Program-made: the position numbers and the translations under genes
Origin: Myxococcales bacterium
GTDB lineage: Bacteria; Myxococcota_A; Polyangia; Polyangiales; Ga0077539
Assembly: GCA_030652255.1 (NCBI GenBank)
Contig: JAUSAZ010000024.1
Span: 1 to 33,684, forward strand
Reading direction: 5' to 3'
DNA length: 33,684 bases
Notes under the pieces: model-generated
Seen by the model: only the letters and a program-made list of their open reading frames with translations
What the model was told of the DNA's origin: nothing
Database searches by the model: none
Shown: one piece after another, positions 17,764-25,622 of the stretch
Position numbering within the stretch: the stretch's first letter is position 1
How the letters are laid out: the number at the start of each line of letters is the position of its first letter

Positions 17764-18283
17764 ACGTCGGACGGGAGGGCGCGCGCGTGGCCACCGGCGC
17801 CCTGGACGGCGCGCGGGTGAGCCGCGGCCCCGTCGGCTGCACGCTCACGCTCAGCGAGAAGCGCCCGCTGCTGTCGCTGTCGTACCCATCGACGAACACG
17901 AACCAGGTGCCCGCGGCGAGGTCGACGTCGACGCCCGCGTGGCGCGCGTCTTCGAGGTCGTCGTTGCAGGCCATCTCGGTCACCTCGTCGGCGCACTCGC
18001 GTCGCACGTAGAGCGCGACGTCGTAGTCGGCGGCGACGCGCAGCGAGACGTGCGACGCCTGGTCGAGGTGCAGCGCGTACACCCGCTCGCCCGAGAGGGC
18101 CTGCCGCGCGCACGAGGCGTGGGCCCGGTCGACGAGCCCCTCGGTGCTGCCCTGCACGGTCGATCCGTCGACGAGGGTGGTGACGTGGCGGCAGGCGTCG
18201 CCCGAAGACGGGACGGGGTGCGACGCCACGGGCGCGGCGACGAGCATCAGCGAGGCGAGGGCGATGAGGGTCGGTCGAAGCAA
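17759..18283 (-). CDS. Secreted protein with a PPC-like domain
   Basis: A 174-residue exported protein. Signal peptide LLRPTLIALASLMLVAAPVAS is probably cut by signal peptidase I before His-Pro. Residues ~55-145 resemble the bacterial pre-peptidase C-terminal (PPC) beta-sandwich: ALHLDQASHVSLRVAADYDVALYVRREC, ACNDDLEDARHAGVDVDL, and AAGTWFVFVDGYDSDSSGRFSL. The Asp/Asn-rich turns are typical of calcium-binding PPC sandwiches. The start is the TTG at 18283, the only one that yields a full signal peptide. The C-terminal 25 residues are basic and low complexity. It lies 75 bp downstream of recD2 on the same strand. PPC domains normally accompany proteases, but here the domain stands alone. Confidence 0.75.
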   Translation of the reverse strand: MLRPTLIALASLMLVAAPVASHPVPSSGDACRHVTTLVDGSTVQGSTEGLVDRAHASCARQALSGERVYALHLDQASHVSLRVAADYDVALYVRRECADEVTEMACNDDLEDARHAGVDVDLAAGTWFVFVDGYDSDSSGRFSLSVSVQPTGPRLTRAPSRAPVATRAPSRPTS

Positions 18284-18358
18284 GTCGGGCTCAGTTTGAC
18301 GCGTAGCGGCGTTGGAGACCAGCGATCGGGGGGAGAGTCATCACCGGCGCCCGCGCTG

Positions 18359-20578
18359 TCAACGAGCCGGCGCGAACTCCAGCCGCAGGCGTTCGAGCAG
18401 GGCCCCGTGGCGCTCGACCACCCGGCGGGTGCTGACGGCCATCTCCAGCGCCCGTCGGCTGCCGACGATGACCACCAGCCGCCGTGCCCGGGTGATGGCC
18501 GTGTAGAGCAGCGCACGGTTGAGCAGGACGAAGTGCGAGGTGTGCAGCCCGAGCACCACGGCGTCGTACTCCGAGCCCTGCGCTTTGTGGATTGTAGCCG
18601 CGTAGGCGAGCGTGAGGTTGTCGACCGCGTCTTCGGCGTAGCGCACCTCGCGGCCCTCCATGCGCACGGTGACGCCCTTGTCGTCGAGCTGCTCGATGAG
18701 CCCGACGTCGCCGTTGGACACGTCGAGGTCGTAGTCGTTGCGCAGCTGCATCACCTTGTCGCCGATGGCGAAGCCCCGGCGCCCGCGGGTGCCCTCGGGG
18801 TTGAGCGCGGCCTGCAGCGCCTCGTTGAGCTTCTGCGCGCCGAGGGGACCGCGGTGCGTCGGCACCAGCACCTGCACCGCCCGCATCGGGTCGAGCCCGA
18901 AGGAGCGCGGGATGTGCCGCGCCACGGTCTCGACCAGCACCCGCGCGGCCTCCTCGCCGTCGTCGCGCTGCACCAGGAAGAGCTCCCCCTTCGGCGCCCG
19001 GGGCCCCTCCCCCTCGGCGGTGGGGCCGCGCGGCGGCGAGCTCCGCGGCACCTCACCCCGCAGCACCTCGTAGGCCCCCTGCACGATGGCGCTCTCGGCC
19101 GCCTGGCGGAACACCTCGGTCAGGCGCACCGAGGTCACCTCCGGGAGCTTGAGCAGGTCGGCCAGCACGGTGCCCGGGCCGACGGGGGGCAGCTGGTCGG
19201 CGTCGCCCACCAGCACCAGCCGCGCGCCCGCCCGCACCGCGGCCACGAGGTGCGACGCGAGCTGCACGTCGACCATCGAGGCCTCGTCGACCAGCACCAG
19301 GTCGGCGTCGAGGGGCGAGCTGCGATCGCGCGAGAAGCGCTGGATGCGCGGCGACCAGTCGAGCAGCCGGTGGATGGTCGACGCCGGGTGGTGCGTCGCC
19401 TCGGACAGCCGCCGCGCCGCGCGCCCCGTCGGGGCCGCGAGGAGCACCTTGTGCCCGGCCGCCTGGTGCAGCCGCACCAGCGCGAGCACCGTGGTGGTCT
19501 TGCCGGTGCCGGGCCCGCCGGTCATCACCACCACGCCCGCGGTCATGGTGGCCTCGACCGCCGCGCGCTGCTTCGCGTTGAGCCGCTCGAGGGCCTCGCG
19601 CACCTCCGGGACCGTGAGCGCCTCGCGACGCACGGGCTTCAAGGGGCGGCGCATCTGCGCGGCGAGGTCGTGCGCGAGGCGCACCTCGGCGTCGTAGAGC
19701 GGCGGCGGGTACACCAGCTGCTGGTCGCGGATGATGGTGCGGTGCGCGGCGAGCTCGTGCAGGGCGGTGTGCACGGCCTCCGGGGGGATGGAGAAGCGGT
19801 CGGCGAGCACGGCGAGCTCGTCCGGCGGCAGCGCCGTGTGGCCGTCGTCCACGGCCTCCAGCAGCAGGAAGAGCACCGCGCCCGCGATGCGCCGCGGGTC
19901 GTCGGCGAGCACGCCCTGCGCCCGGGCGATGGCGTCCGCCGTCAGGAACCCGATGCCCTTCACCTCCTCGGCGAGCCGGTAGGGGTTCTCTCGCACCACG
20001 GCCGACGACTCCACCCCGAAGCGCTCCCAGATGCGCCGCGCGAGCCCGGTGCCCACGCCCAGCCCCGCGAGGAAGCTCCGCGTCTCGACCTCCGCGCGCC
20101 GCACCCGGAACACCTCCTGGATGCGCTGCGCCCGCCGCCCCCCGATGCCCTCGACCTCGCTCAGCCGCTCGGGGTGGTCGGCGATGACGTCGAGCGTCGA
20201 GGCCCCGAAGCGCTCGACGATGCGCTGCGCCAGCTTCGGGCCGATGTCCTTCACGAACCCGGAGCCCAGCAGCCGCGCGATGCCGTCGGCGCTCGTCGGC
20301 ATCTCCGGGATCCACGTCTCGACCTTCAGCTGCGGGCCGTGCGAGGCGTGGCGCTCCCAGCGGCCCGTCAACCGCAGCGACTCGCCCGGCGCCACGTCCC
20401 CGAGGGCGCCCACGATCACCGTCTCCTCGCCGTGCGTCTGCGTGAGCCGCAGCACCGAGTAGCGCTTGTCGTCGGTGCGGTACACCACCCCCTTCACCAC
20501 GCCGCGCACCGTCACCACCCCGTCGGGGAGCTGAAGCGCGTGGGGGAGCAGGGGCGTGGGGTCGTTGCGCGTCGTCAT
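18359..20578 (-). CDS. recD2: ATP-dependent 5'-3' DNA helicase RecD2
   Basis: A 739-residue superfamily 1B helicase of the RecD2 type, which works without RecB or RecC. The N-terminal ~85 residues are an OB-like region (VTVRGVVKGVVYRTDDKRYSV). Two helix-hairpin-helix segments follow (DIGPKLAQRIVERFG and EVEGIGGRRAQRI near 110-155; KGIGFLTADAIA near 208). Motor motifs are Walker A GGPGTGKTTT (354-363), Walker B VLVDEASM, GDADQLPPVGPG (motif III), YAATIHKAQGSEYDAV (motif V) and LLYTAITRARRLVVIVG (motif VI). Between the motor domains a short Pro/Gly-rich insert (PRSSPPRGPTAEGEGPRAPK) is atypical. ATG 20578 is preferred; a GTG at 20608 is in frame. It likely acts in DNA repair and fork processing. 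It is divergent from the SNase-like gene (133 bp between starts). Confidence 0.95.
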   Translation of the reverse strand: MTTRNDPTPLLPHALQLPDGVVTVRGVVKGVVYRTDDKRYSVLRLTQTHGEETVIVGALGDVAPGESLRLTGRWERHASHGPQLKVETWIPEMPTSADGIARLLGSGFVKDIGPKLAQRIVERFGASTLDVIADHPERLSEVEGIGGRRAQRIQEVFRVRRAEVETRSFLAGLGVGTGLARRIWERFGVESSAVVRENPYRLAEEVKGIGFLTADAIARAQGVLADDPRRIAGAVLFLLLEAVDDGHTALPPDELAVLADRFSIPPEAVHTALHELAAHRTIIRDQQLVYPPPLYDAEVRLAHDLAAQMRRPLKPVRREALTVPEVREALERLNAKQRAAVEATMTAGVVVMTGGPGTGKTTTVLALVRLHQAAGHKVLLAAPTGRAARRLSEATHHPASTIHRLLDWSPRIQRFSRDRSSPLDADLVLVDEASMVDVQLASHLVAAVRAGARLVLVGDADQLPPVGPGTVLADLLKLPEVTSVRLTEVFRQAAESAIVQGAYEVLRGEVPRSSPPRGPTAEGEGPRAPKGELFLVQRDDGEEAARVLVETVARHIPRSFGLDPMRAVQVLVPTHRGPLGAQKLNEALQAALNPEGTRGRRGFAIGDKVMQLRNDYDLDVSNGDVGLIEQLDDKGVTVRMEGREVRYAEDAVDNLTLAYAATIHKAQGSEYDAVVLGLHTSHFVLLNRALLYTAITRARRLVVIVGSRRALEMAVSTRRVVERHGALLERLRLEFAPAR

Positions 20579-20711
20579 GTGCGTCTCGAGCGCCCTGATT
20601 CTTGCCACATCCCGCGCCCGGCGGGTTCTCCGATGCGGTCATAACCTGTCCATTCCCCGCGGCGCGCTTGTGCCGACCCCGCCCGGGGCGATACTCGTCC
20701 CCACTCCCTTC

Positions 20712-21416
20712 ATGCGCCTCTCCCTCCCGATGTTTGCCTCCGTGGTCGCGCTCGCCGGGTGCGGCGACGACCCGCCCATCAACAACACCCCCTTCGACGC
20801 AGGCCCCGTCGTCGTCGACGCGGGCGCCCCGATGGACGTCCCCGTGGCCGTGGTCGACAGCGGCCCGCCGGTGCTCGACAGCGGCTGCCCCAGCCCGCAG
20901 CGCCTCGCGGTGAGCGACACACCCTCGGGCTTCCTCGCGCCCTCGTCGGTGCGCTTCATCCGCGCCATCGACGGCGACACGGCCATCTTCAGCTTCGCCA
21001 TCCAGGGCGAGACCACCGTGCGCTTCGAGTGGGTCAACACCGAGGAGTCAAACTCCCGCGACCGCACGGAGAACACGGCCTTCGGCGTCGCCACCGCGGC
21101 CACCGTGGCGCGCTACCTCGCCGCGGGGCGGGAGTTCGTGGTGGTGCGCCACGCCTCGCCGCGCATGCCGACGATGCCCGACCTCGACAACTTCGGCCGC
21201 ACCCTCGGCCTCGTCTTCGTCGACGGCGAGCTGCTGCAACAGCGCATCGTGCGCGAGGGCCTGAGCCCCTACTACACCGACTTCGGCTGCCCCCCGGAGC
21301 CCCTGCACTCCGCGCTGCTGCTCTCCGAGGCCGAGGCCCGCGCCAACCGCCGCGGGCTCTGGGCGCCCGGTCACCCCACCGACCGCACCCTCCGGACAAG
21401 GTCTTCGGTCGAGTGA
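20712..21416 (+). CDS. SNase (thermonuclease)-fold lipoprotein with one altered metal ligand
   Basis: A 234-residue lipoprotein. The signal ends ALAGC (Cys17). An acidic tether with VVVDAG, MDVPVAVVDSG and VLDSG runs to residue 58. Residues 78-220 match staphylococcal nuclease: IDGDT (87-90), TVRFEWVNTEES, DNFGRTLGLVFVDG, LLQQRIVREGLSPYY and EAEARANRRGLW. Compared with the nuclease, Arg35 is Arg104, Glu43 is Glu112 and Arg87 is Arg163. The calcium ligand Asp40 is replaced by Asn109 (VNTEE where IDTPE is usual). Activity may be altered or lost. ATG 20712 begins the signal; the longer upstream frame has none. It is presumably displayed on the outer membrane, and a role in DNA scavenging or biofilm DNA turnover is inference. 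It converges on the next gene, stops 8 bp apart. Confidence 0.85.
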   Translation: MRLSLPMFASVVALAGCGDDPPINNTPFDAGPVVVDAGAPMDVPVAVVDSGPPVLDSGCPSPQRLAVSDTPSGFLAPSSVRFIRAIDGDTAIFSFAIQGETTVRFEWVNTEESNSRDRTENTAFGVATAATVARYLAAGREFVVVRHASPRMPTMPDLDNFGRTLGLVFVDGELLQQRIVREGLSPYYTDFGCPPEPLHSALLLSEAEARANRRGLWAPGHPTDRTLRTRSSVE

Positions 21417-21424
21417 ATGGAGGA

Positions 21425-23029
21425 TCAGCGCGTGGTGTTGTCGCCCCCGGGTGACGAGGCCCCGTCGCGGGAGCGCACCCACCCCGCCGGGTCTTCCTCG
21501 TCGAGCTCGGGGTCGGCGCGCACCACGCTCACGCCCTCCTGCGGCAATAGCTCCGGGGCGGTGCCCGGGTAGCGGCTCACCACCAGCCCCGCCGCGTCGA
21601 TGAGCGAGAGCTCGGCCCCGGTGTCGCGCAGCCCCCGCCCGGCGAGGCTCGCGCGCACGACGATCATCCGCGCCCCCGCCTGCACGGCCGGGTCGTTGGC
21701 CCTCGCCACGCCCCGCGGGTCGAAGCTCGCCCCGACGATCACCGCCCTGCCCCGCCCGGGCACCGACGCGCCCGCGGGCAGCACCGAGCGAGCCCCGCCC
21801 GACTCCAGCGCCCAGCCCTCCACCGACACCGCCGCGTCGTCCTCGTTGAGCACCTCCACGAACTCCTGCGCGCTCGTGCTGTGCGGCCGCGCCAGCACCT
21901 CCACGATGCGCACCCGCGGCGCCGCGTCGGGCGTGCGCAACGACCCTTCGCGCACGTCGCGGAGGCGCCCGCCCGGGTCCCACGCCTCCATGCGCCACTG
22001 CACCTCGCTCGCGGGCGGGAGGCCGGTCACCCGCAGCCGGTGGGTGGTCCCTCGCGCCCCGACCGCCACCCGACGCTCGGCGCCGCTCGTCACCGCGAGG
22101 CGCGTCACCGCCGGCGTGGTCGTCGCCGCGCGCACCACCATCGCCCGGTCGCCCGGCTCGACGCACGCGCCGCCCGTCAGCGTCTCGCCCGCGGCGCACA
22201 CCACCCCGTCGACGAAGCGCACGGGCTCCACCATCGGTGTCGTCGCGAGCATCCGCCACGGGATGGCCTCCGCCGCGACCGCCCCGCGGGAGTTCAGTCC
22301 CTCGACGCGCCAGCCGTAGGTCACGCCCGGGCGCATCGCCCGCGTCGGGCTCACGCGCAGCACCCGGGTCACGCCGTCGGAGGTGCGCTCGTCGGCCTCC
22401 ACGCGCGCCGCGATGGCGCTCCCGTCGTCGCCCGCGAGGCCCACGCCGTCGGGCGAGAGCACCCGCACCGGGCGGTCGGCGCGGAGCCAGAGCACGGCGG
22501 TGTCGGCGTCGACGGTGTCGAGCACGGCGGGGGTGAGCACGGGCCCCGCGCGGGGGGCGTCGATCACCTGGAGCGCGACGCCGGTGGAGCGCACACCGCC
22601 GTCGCCGTCGTCGGTGAGCGCGCGGCCCTCCACCGAGCGGGCGCGCTCGCTGAACACCAGGGTGAGCGGGATGGACGGCGGGAGCACCTCGGCGGCGCGG
22701 AGGGTCCAGCGGGCGGGGTCGGCGGGGTCGCGCTGGACGCGCAGCGGGACGCGGTTGGCGAGGCGCCCGATGGACACGACGCCGTCGCGCGCGTCGGTGA
22801 CGAGCGCGGGCGTGAGGGCCTCGCGGAAGAGCATCACGGACGAGGGCTCTGGTGGTGCCATCGCGCGGTCGAAGGCGACGCGGAGCTCGGGGACGCGGGG
22901 CACGGCGTCGAGGGAGTCGGCGTTGGCCTGGAGGGTGGTGAGCTGCGGGCTGTCGGCGCGGGAGGGGACTTCGAGGTCGAGGCAGCCGGCGAGGGCGGGG
23001 GCGAGGAGGAGGGCGGGGTTGCGCTTCAT
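21425..23029 (-). CDS. Lipoprotein with Ig-like and lamin-tail-like domains
   Basis: A 534-residue lipoprotein. Signal MKRNPALLLAPALAGC has lipobox Cys16. Residues 45-160 look like a Big_5/SbsA Ig-like domain (VPELRVAFDRAMAPP, WTLRAAEVLPPSIPLTLVFSE). Residues 160-375 hold further fibronectin-type sandwiches (GVTYGWRVEGLNSRG, HRLRVTGLPPASEVQWRMEAW). Residues ~385-510 resemble a lamin-tail domain: VRIVEVLARPHSTSAQEFVEVLNEDD, VEGWALESGG and ELSLIDAAGLVVSRY. The C-terminus is acidic. ATG 23029 is the lipoprotein start; the frame continues upstream but only as a shadow of the CPBP gene. It lies 35 bp after the CPBP gene and probably belongs to the gltX-CPBP unit. It is probably a surface or periplasmic scaffold. 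Confidence 0.82.
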   Translation of the reverse strand: MKRNPALLLAPALAGCLDLEVPSRADSPQLTTLQANADSLDAVPRVPELRVAFDRAMAPPEPSSVMLFREALTPALVTDARDGVVSIGRLANRVPLRVQRDPADPARWTLRAAEVLPPSIPLTLVFSERARSVEGRALTDDGDGGVRSTGVALQVIDAPRAGPVLTPAVLDTVDADTAVLWLRADRPVRVLSPDGVGLAGDDGSAIAARVEADERTSDGVTRVLRVSPTRAMRPGVTYGWRVEGLNSRGAVAAEAIPWRMLATTPMVEPVRFVDGVVCAAGETLTGGACVEPGDRAMVVRAATTTPAVTRLAVTSGAERRVAVGARGTTHRLRVTGLPPASEVQWRMEAWDPGGRLRDVREGSLRTPDAAPRVRIVEVLARPHSTSAQEFVEVLNEDDAAVSVEGWALESGGARSVLPAGASVPGRGRAVIVGASFDPRGVARANDPAVQAGARMIVVRASLAGRGLRDTGAELSLIDAAGLVVSRYPGTAPELLPQEGVSVVRADPELDEEDPAGWVRSRDGASSPGGDNTTR

Positions 23030-23064
23030 GGGCGCTTGTCGGCGCCCGCCGCGGGAGCGGTTGC

Positions 23065-24027
23065 CTACCAGCCCCAGGAGGGCGGGAGGTGGATGTTGCC
23101 GGGCAGGCCGCGGGTCTGGAGGAGGGCGGCGAGGTCCATGGAGACGGCCACGGTGACGTGGATGAGGAAGCCCGACCAGATGGAGCGGGTCTTGAGCGAG
23201 AGGGTGCCGAGCACGACGCCCGCGAGGATGGCCGCGAGCGCCTCCGCCCAGGGCTTGCCGAAATGGATCATGCAGTAGGGGACGACCATCGCGAGGATGA
23301 CCGAGGAGCCCATCGCCTCGCGCCCCGCGAAGACCAGGAAGCCGCGGAAGAAGAACTCCAGCGTGAGGAACTGCGTCGCGTAGAGCGCCTCCCACATGAA
23401 GAAGTCGCGCCACGAGCGGTTGGCCAGGCGATAGAAGGGGTAGTAGTTCGCGAACTCGCCGGTCTGCGAGACGATCACCACCGCGACCAGCACGATGCCG
23501 AAGAAGAGCGCGTAGATCCACGCGTGGGAGAGGAAGCCGCGGAGGCGCAGGCCGTAGTCGCGGAAGCGCTCGCGGCGCCAGAACATCAGGATGATCGCGG
23601 GCACCACGAAGTACCCGAAGGTGCGCGTGAAGGACCAGTACGCGAGGCCCGCGAGCTCCTCGTAGCCCGCCGGGGCGGCCCAGCGCAGGGGCTTCAGGAG
23701 CTGGAGGTGGTGCGTGGCGGGGCCGCGCGGTCCGCCGCCCCAGTCGATGACCCAGCCGCGGGAGAGCAGGAGGTTGAAGGTGACGCGGTCGCCGAAATAC
23801 TCCTGGAAGGTGAGCACCACCGCGGCGACGAGGTAGGCCACCATCGGGCGGTAGTCGTAGCCGAGGCCGAGCTCCTCGCGGCGGGCGCGCGCGGCGGTGG
23901 CCTCGCGGTCGACCTCGCGCCAGGTCTCCAGGAAGAAGCGCCGCGGGTGCAGCTCCGGGAGCTTCTTGCGCGCGAGCACCGCGACGATGAGCACATAGAG
24001 GATCGCGCCGACGAGGAGGACCTTCAC
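23065..24027 (-). CDS. CPBP-family intramembrane protease (Abi/CAAX-like), altered first Glu
   Basis: A 320-residue polytopic membrane protein with about eight hydrophobic segments. CPBP/Abi motifs are recognisable. LEFFFRG (Glu224, Arg228) stands where EExxxRG is usual, so the first Glu of the pair is Leu. YCMIHFGKP gives His255, and SGFLIHVTVAVSMD gives His290 and Asp298. The family cleaves prenylated or other membrane substrates, matures bacteriocins or acts in immunity. With one of the paired Glu residues missing, activity is uncertain. The start is GTG 24027, 13 bp after the gltX stop, so it is probably translated from the gltX message. A long cytoplasmic or periplasmic loop (residues ~22-62 and ~85-125) is larger than in minimal family members. 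Confidence 0.88.
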   Translation of the reverse strand: MKVLLVGAILYVLIVAVLARKKLPELHPRRFFLETWREVDREATAARARREELGLGYDYRPMVAYLVAAVVLTFQEYFGDRVTFNLLLSRGWVIDWGGGPRGPATHHLQLLKPLRWAAPAGYEELAGLAYWSFTRTFGYFVVPAIILMFWRRERFRDYGLRLRGFLSHAWIYALFFGIVLVAVVIVSQTGEFANYYPFYRLANRSWRDFFMWEALYATQFLTLEFFFRGFLVFAGREAMGSSVILAMVVPYCMIHFGKPWAEALAAILAGVVLGTLSLKTRSIWSGFLIHVTVAVSMDLAALLQTRGLPGNIHLPPSWGW

Positions 24028-24040
24028 CGCGCCGCCCGGC

Positions 24041-25483
24041 TCACTCGCCCGCGGCCGCGCGCAGGCGCCGCACGCTCACCTCGCGGCCCAGCACCGCGAT
24101 GACCTCGTAGAGCCCGGGCGACGCCGTGCGCCCGGTGAGGGCCACGCGCGCGGGCTGCGCGACGGTCTTGATGTCGAAGCCGCGCTCGGCGAGCCAGGCC
24201 TCGATGGCCGCGCCGATGCCTGCATCGCTGAAGTCGGCGACGCCGGTGAGCACGTCGGCCATCGCCCGGAGGTTGGCCTTCGCCTCGGGCGTGAGGAACT
24301 TCTCCACCGCCGCCGGGTCGAGGGTGATCTCGTCGCGGAAGTAGAAGGCCATCGCCTCGGCGGCGTCGATGAGCCGCGCAGAGCGGGTCTTCACGGTGCG
24401 CGCGGCGGGGAGGAGGCGCGGGTCGTCGGCGGCGACGGTGACCCCGGCGCCCGCGAGGAAGGGGTGCACCCGCGCGGCGAAGTCCTCGTCAGTGAGGCGC
24501 TTCAGGTGCTCGCCGCTGATCCAGAGCGCCTTCTTGACGTTGAAGCGGCCATCGACCGAGCCGCACTGCGCCCAGTCGAACTTCTCGACCAGCTCGGCTC
24601 GGGTGAAGAGTTCCTGGTCGCCCGCCGACCAGCCGAAGCGTGCGACGAGGTTCAGCACCGCGTCCGGCACCCAACCGCGCAGGCGATAGTCCTCGATCGC
24701 AACGTCGACGCCATGCTGCCCGCTCGACCGCTTGGAGATCTTGCTCCCGTCGGGGTTGAGCATCATCGGCATATGCGCGTACTCCGGCACCGCCGCGCCG
24801 AGCGCCTGGTACATCAGGATCTGCTTGGGCGTGTTGATGATGTGGTCGCTGCCGCGCGCCACGAGCGTGATGCCCATCGTGAGGTCGTCGACCACGGCGC
24901 CGAAGTTGTACAGCGGCACGCCATCCGACCGAATGATGACGAAGTCGTCGATGAGGCTGTTCTGCGTCTTGATCGCCCCGTAGACCCGGTCGACGAACTC
25001 CGTGGTGCCTGTGAGCGGTGTCTTGAAGCGGATGACGTAGGGCGCGCCGGGGATCCAGTCGGCCTCGGTCTTGTCCCGCCAGAGGTGCGGGTACACGAAA
25101 CCGTCGCGCTTCTTCTCGGGGAGCTTCTGGCGCAGCGCCTCGATCTCCTCGCGCGTCGCGTAGCAGCGGTAGGCCCTGCCTTCGCTCACGAGGCGGTTGG
25201 CGTACTCGGCATAGAGGTCGAGCCGCTGCATCTGGAAGTAGGGGCCGTGGGGGCCGCCGACCTCCGGGCCCTCGTCCCAGTCGAGGCCGAGCCAGTGCAG
25301 CGAGTCGATGATGACCTTCGTCGAGGCCTCGGTGGAGCGGCCCTGGTCGGTGTCCTCGATGCGCAGCACGAAGGTGCCGCCGGTCTTGCGGGCCCATAGC
25401 CAGTTGAAGAGCGCCGTGCGGGCGCTGCCGATGTGGAGGTAGCCGGTAGGAGACGGCGCAAAGCGGACGCGGGGCTTGTCCAT
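24041..25483 (-). CDS. gltX: Glutamyl-tRNA synthetase
   Basis: A 480-residue class I aminoacyl-tRNA synthetase that charges tRNA-Glu with glutamate in the cytoplasm. The HIGH motif is YLHIG (His17). GTFVLRIEDTDQGRS is diagnostic. The KMSKS equivalent is SKISKR (247-252), preceded by MMLNPDG. The C-terminal anticodon-binding helical domain is complete, and length is normal for the bacterial enzyme. The four-ligand zinc site of the E. coli enzyme is not evident around CYATREE. ATG 25483 is standard, with GAGG upstream. A candidate promoter lies at 25498-25526. It heads a likely operon with the CPBP protease and the lamin-tail lipoprotein. Discriminating versus non-discriminating specificity cannot be read from sequence by eye. 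Confidence 0.97.
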   Translation of the reverse strand: MDKPRVRFAPSPTGYLHIGSARTALFNWLWARKTGGTFVLRIEDTDQGRSTEASTKVIIDSLHWLGLDWDEGPEVGGPHGPYFQMQRLDLYAEYANRLVSEGRAYRCYATREEIEALRQKLPEKKRDGFVYPHLWRDKTEADWIPGAPYVIRFKTPLTGTTEFVDRVYGAIKTQNSLIDDFVIIRSDGVPLYNFGAVVDDLTMGITLVARGSDHIINTPKQILMYQALGAAVPEYAHMPMMLNPDGSKISKRSSGQHGVDVAIEDYRLRGWVPDAVLNLVARFGWSAGDQELFTRAELVEKFDWAQCGSVDGRFNVKKALWISGEHLKRLTDEDFAARVHPFLAGAGVTVAADDPRLLPAARTVKTRSARLIDAAEAMAFYFRDEITLDPAAVEKFLTPEAKANLRAMADVLTGVADFSDAGIGAAIEAWLAERGFDIKTVAQPARVALTGRTASPGLYEVIAVLGREVSVRRLRAAAGE

Positions 25484-25497
25484 GGTGAGGGCCTCGT

Positions 25498-25526
25498 CAG
25501 GTACCGGGACGCGCCCGAAGGGTCAA
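25498..25526 (-). promoter_or_regulatory. Putative gltX promoter
   Basis: On the minus strand TTGACC (25526-25521) is followed after 17 nt by TACCTG (25503-25498). The -35 element is strong and the -10 weak. The transcript would start roughly 8 nt before the ATG, giving a very short leader. Confidence 0.3.
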
Positions 25527-25622
25527 GCGACGCTCGATCCACATCGCGCTCGAATGATGAGAGCCTCAGCGGAGTCGTCCCTGTCGCTGCCCCTGCCTCG
25601 TCACCCCAAGGAGTGAACCGTC

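Noticed and set aside
18359..18640. Possible RecBCD complex gene
   Set aside because: The helicase has the RecD2 N-terminal architecture, and no recB or recC is nearby.
24041..25483. tRNA or tRNA-like sequence near gltX
   Set aside because: No cloverleaf with a GTTCRANNC T-arm could be found by eye around the gene.
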